NCBI GenBank assembly: GCA_030018505.1
Contig: JASEHO010000084.1
Coordinates: 1-6,744 of the forward strand
DNA: 6,744 nucleotides
Direction: 5' to 3'
Origin: a bacterium
GTDB lineage: Bacteria > UBA9089 > UBA9088 > JAGUXG01
A program made the position numbers and the translations under genes. The notes beneath the pieces are model-generated. The model had not been told where the DNA came from and did not search any database. It worked only from the letters and a program-made list of their open reading frames with translations. Positions 6,088 to 6,744 of the stretch are shown one piece after another. Numbering within the stretch: position 1 is the first letter of the stretch; every line of letters begins with the position of its first letter.

Positions 6088-6254
6088 GGATGGTTCATTT
6101 TCATCGTTTTTCCCTCTGATTTCTTTTTGGAAATTGGAAATTAGAAATTGGAAAAGAAATTCGAAATCATATCTTCTTTCTTGCCAATTTCAAATTTCGA
6201 ATTTCTCTTTTCCATTTTTTAACCTTTAAGCTTTCAAACAAGAGTGAACCATCC
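6088..6254. repeat. Family B palindromic repeat (167 bp) in the acyl-CoA synthetase leader
   Basis: Bounded by the inverted pair GGATGGTTCA (6088-6097) and TGAACCATCC (6245-6254). Inside, GGAAAAGAAATTCGAAAT (6150-6167) pairs with 6194-6213 apart from a 2-nt insertion, and the left half repeats GAAATTGGAAATTAG-like units. There is no coding capacity. Termini and core differ from family A. Flanks give no convincing target duplication, so mobility is inferred from structure only. It could instead be a cis-acting leader hairpin. With the region on either side it makes up the 353-bp gene-free stretch 6056-6408. Confidence 0.6.
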
Positions 6255-6268
6255 CTATTTGTCTTCAA

Positions 6269-6298
6269 TTTATATCATAATCTACTTAATTTTGTCAA
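6269..6298 (-). promoter_or_regulatory. Putative sigma70-type promoter for the acyl-CoA synthetase gene
   Basis: On the minus strand TTGACA (6293-6298) is followed after 18 bp by TATAAA (6269-6274), a near-consensus pair. Transcription would start near 6262 and run through the family B palindrome before reaching the gene, giving a leader of about 200 nt. Promoter consensus of this organism is unknown and AT-rich DNA gives chance matches. Confidence 0.45.
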
Positions 6299-6322
6299 TA
6301 TTTTTTACTGTAATTTGTCATA

Positions 6323-6365
6323 GCAAAGTGAAAATGTCCTAATTCTGCAAAGTGAAAATGTCCTA
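6323..6365. repeat. Tandem 19-bp direct repeats at presumed IS end
   Basis: GCAAAGTGAAAATGTCCTA occurs exactly at 6323-6341 and again at 6347-6365, a 24-bp period with a 5-bp spacer. The position just before a broken transposase frame suggests transposase-binding repeats in the terminus of the insertion sequence. Confidence 0.7.
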
Positions 6366-6408
6366 TAAGAATGCTACAATTTCTTCTAAAGCAGTTAAAA
6401 GATAGTAA

Positions 6409-6744
6409 CTTGCTTTATATCAGCAAAGATATTTAGGTTTTGGTCCAACTCTGGCTCAAGAGAAGCTATTAGAAATAGATGAAATCCAAATAATAAGTAG
6501 AGAAACCTTAAGAAAAGAACTTGTCCAAGAAGGACTCTTCCGAGAAGAGGCGAAAAAGAGCCAAACTATAGACATTGGCGAGAGAGAAAAGCCTGTCTTG
6601 GTGAAAATGGTGCAAATGAGGCTGCCACCACGATTAGTTAGAAGGAAGAGGGCCCAAAGTTAGTTTTGTTTGTCTACATAGACGATGCCACAAACACCAT
6701 ACTATGCTCGTTTCTATGATTATGAGGGCACTGTTCCAGCAAGG
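6409..6744 (+). pseudogene. Broken IS transposase (ISNCY/IS1202-like, DDE integrase-core type), partial
   Basis: Frame 1 gives LALYQQRYLGFGPTLAQEKL, then IISRETLRKELVQEGLFREEAKK, resembling the FGPTLAxEKL and SRETLR segments I associate with this transposase group. The continuation is spread over all three frames: YRHWRERKACLGE (from 6567), MVQM (6607-6618), GCHHD then TAG then LEGRGPK (6620-6658; the stop stands where Trp is expected), LVLFVYIDDATNTI (6660-6701), and YARFYDYEGTVPAR (6704 to the window end). This means at least four frame changes plus a nonsense codon. Pieces order correctly and cover the start of the catalytic core. The N-terminal DNA-binding region is missing and the rest lies beyond the window. 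The subfamily name is from memory of motifs and less certain than the pseudogene call. Confidence 0.75.

Larger units (their letters stand above)
6323..6744 (+). mobile_element. Degenerate insertion-sequence remnant, running off the window
   Basis: Comprises the two terminal repeats and a broken transposase frame. The exact outer boundary is not visible; it may begin a few bases earlier, near 6311. Only about 45 bp separate the terminal repeats from sequence coding for the middle of the transposase, so the N-terminal helix-turn-helix part appears deleted. The element is very likely immobile by itself. Confidence 0.65.

Overview
The window reads as gene-dense chromosome of an anaerobic bacterium, probably from an uncultured lineage. 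It has an alanine racemase and a FliN-type flagellar switch protein, so it is a bacterium with peptidoglycan and probably motility. It also has an AcsE-type methyltetrahydrofolate methyltransferase, an Fe-S class I fumarase alpha subunit and an ADP-forming acyl-CoA synthetase, which together suggest strictly anaerobic, acetogen- or fermenter-like carbon metabolism. No phylum can be fixed from this sequence. Intergenic DNA is very AT-rich and full of small palindromic repeats.

Layout. Positions 1-72 hold one end of a small palindromic repeat (family A), which stops exactly at the alr stop codon. Positions 72-1578 are a minus-strand pair, fliN then alr, overlapping by 17 bp. Positions 1579-1827 are the divergent gap before the fumarase gene and contain a complete 190-bp family A element with roughly 30-bp terminal inverted repeats and an imperfect 8-bp target duplication. 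The fumarase alpha gene (1828-2661, plus) converges on the methyltransferase gene (2675-3556, minus) with 13 bp between them. Positions 3557-3934 contain a second full family A element (3590-3813) in the opposite orientation. A long minus-strand gene (3935-6055) encodes a fused ADP-forming acetate-CoA ligase. Its 5' side carries a good Shine-Dalgarno site, a different palindromic element (family B, 6088-6254) and, beyond that, a sigma70-like promoter. The last ~420 bp are the decayed end of an insertion sequence: two tandem 19-bp repeats and a transposase reading frame broken by several frameshifts and a stop.

How the genes fit. The methyltransferase moves the methyl group of methyltetrahydrofolate toward a corrinoid protein (Wood-Ljungdahl methyl branch). 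The ligase can turn acetyl-CoA into acetate while making ATP. The fumarase alpha subunit serves the reductive or oxidative C4 branch but has no beta-subunit gene beside it. These genes are not one operon; their linkage is only suggestive.

The most notable content is not a new enzymatic system but the repeats. Small inverted-repeat elements sit in every sizeable gap. They abut stop codons and ribosome binding sites, and they create false N-terminal extensions for two genes if the longest reading frame is taken. No CRISPR array, tRNA, rRNA or defence system is visible.
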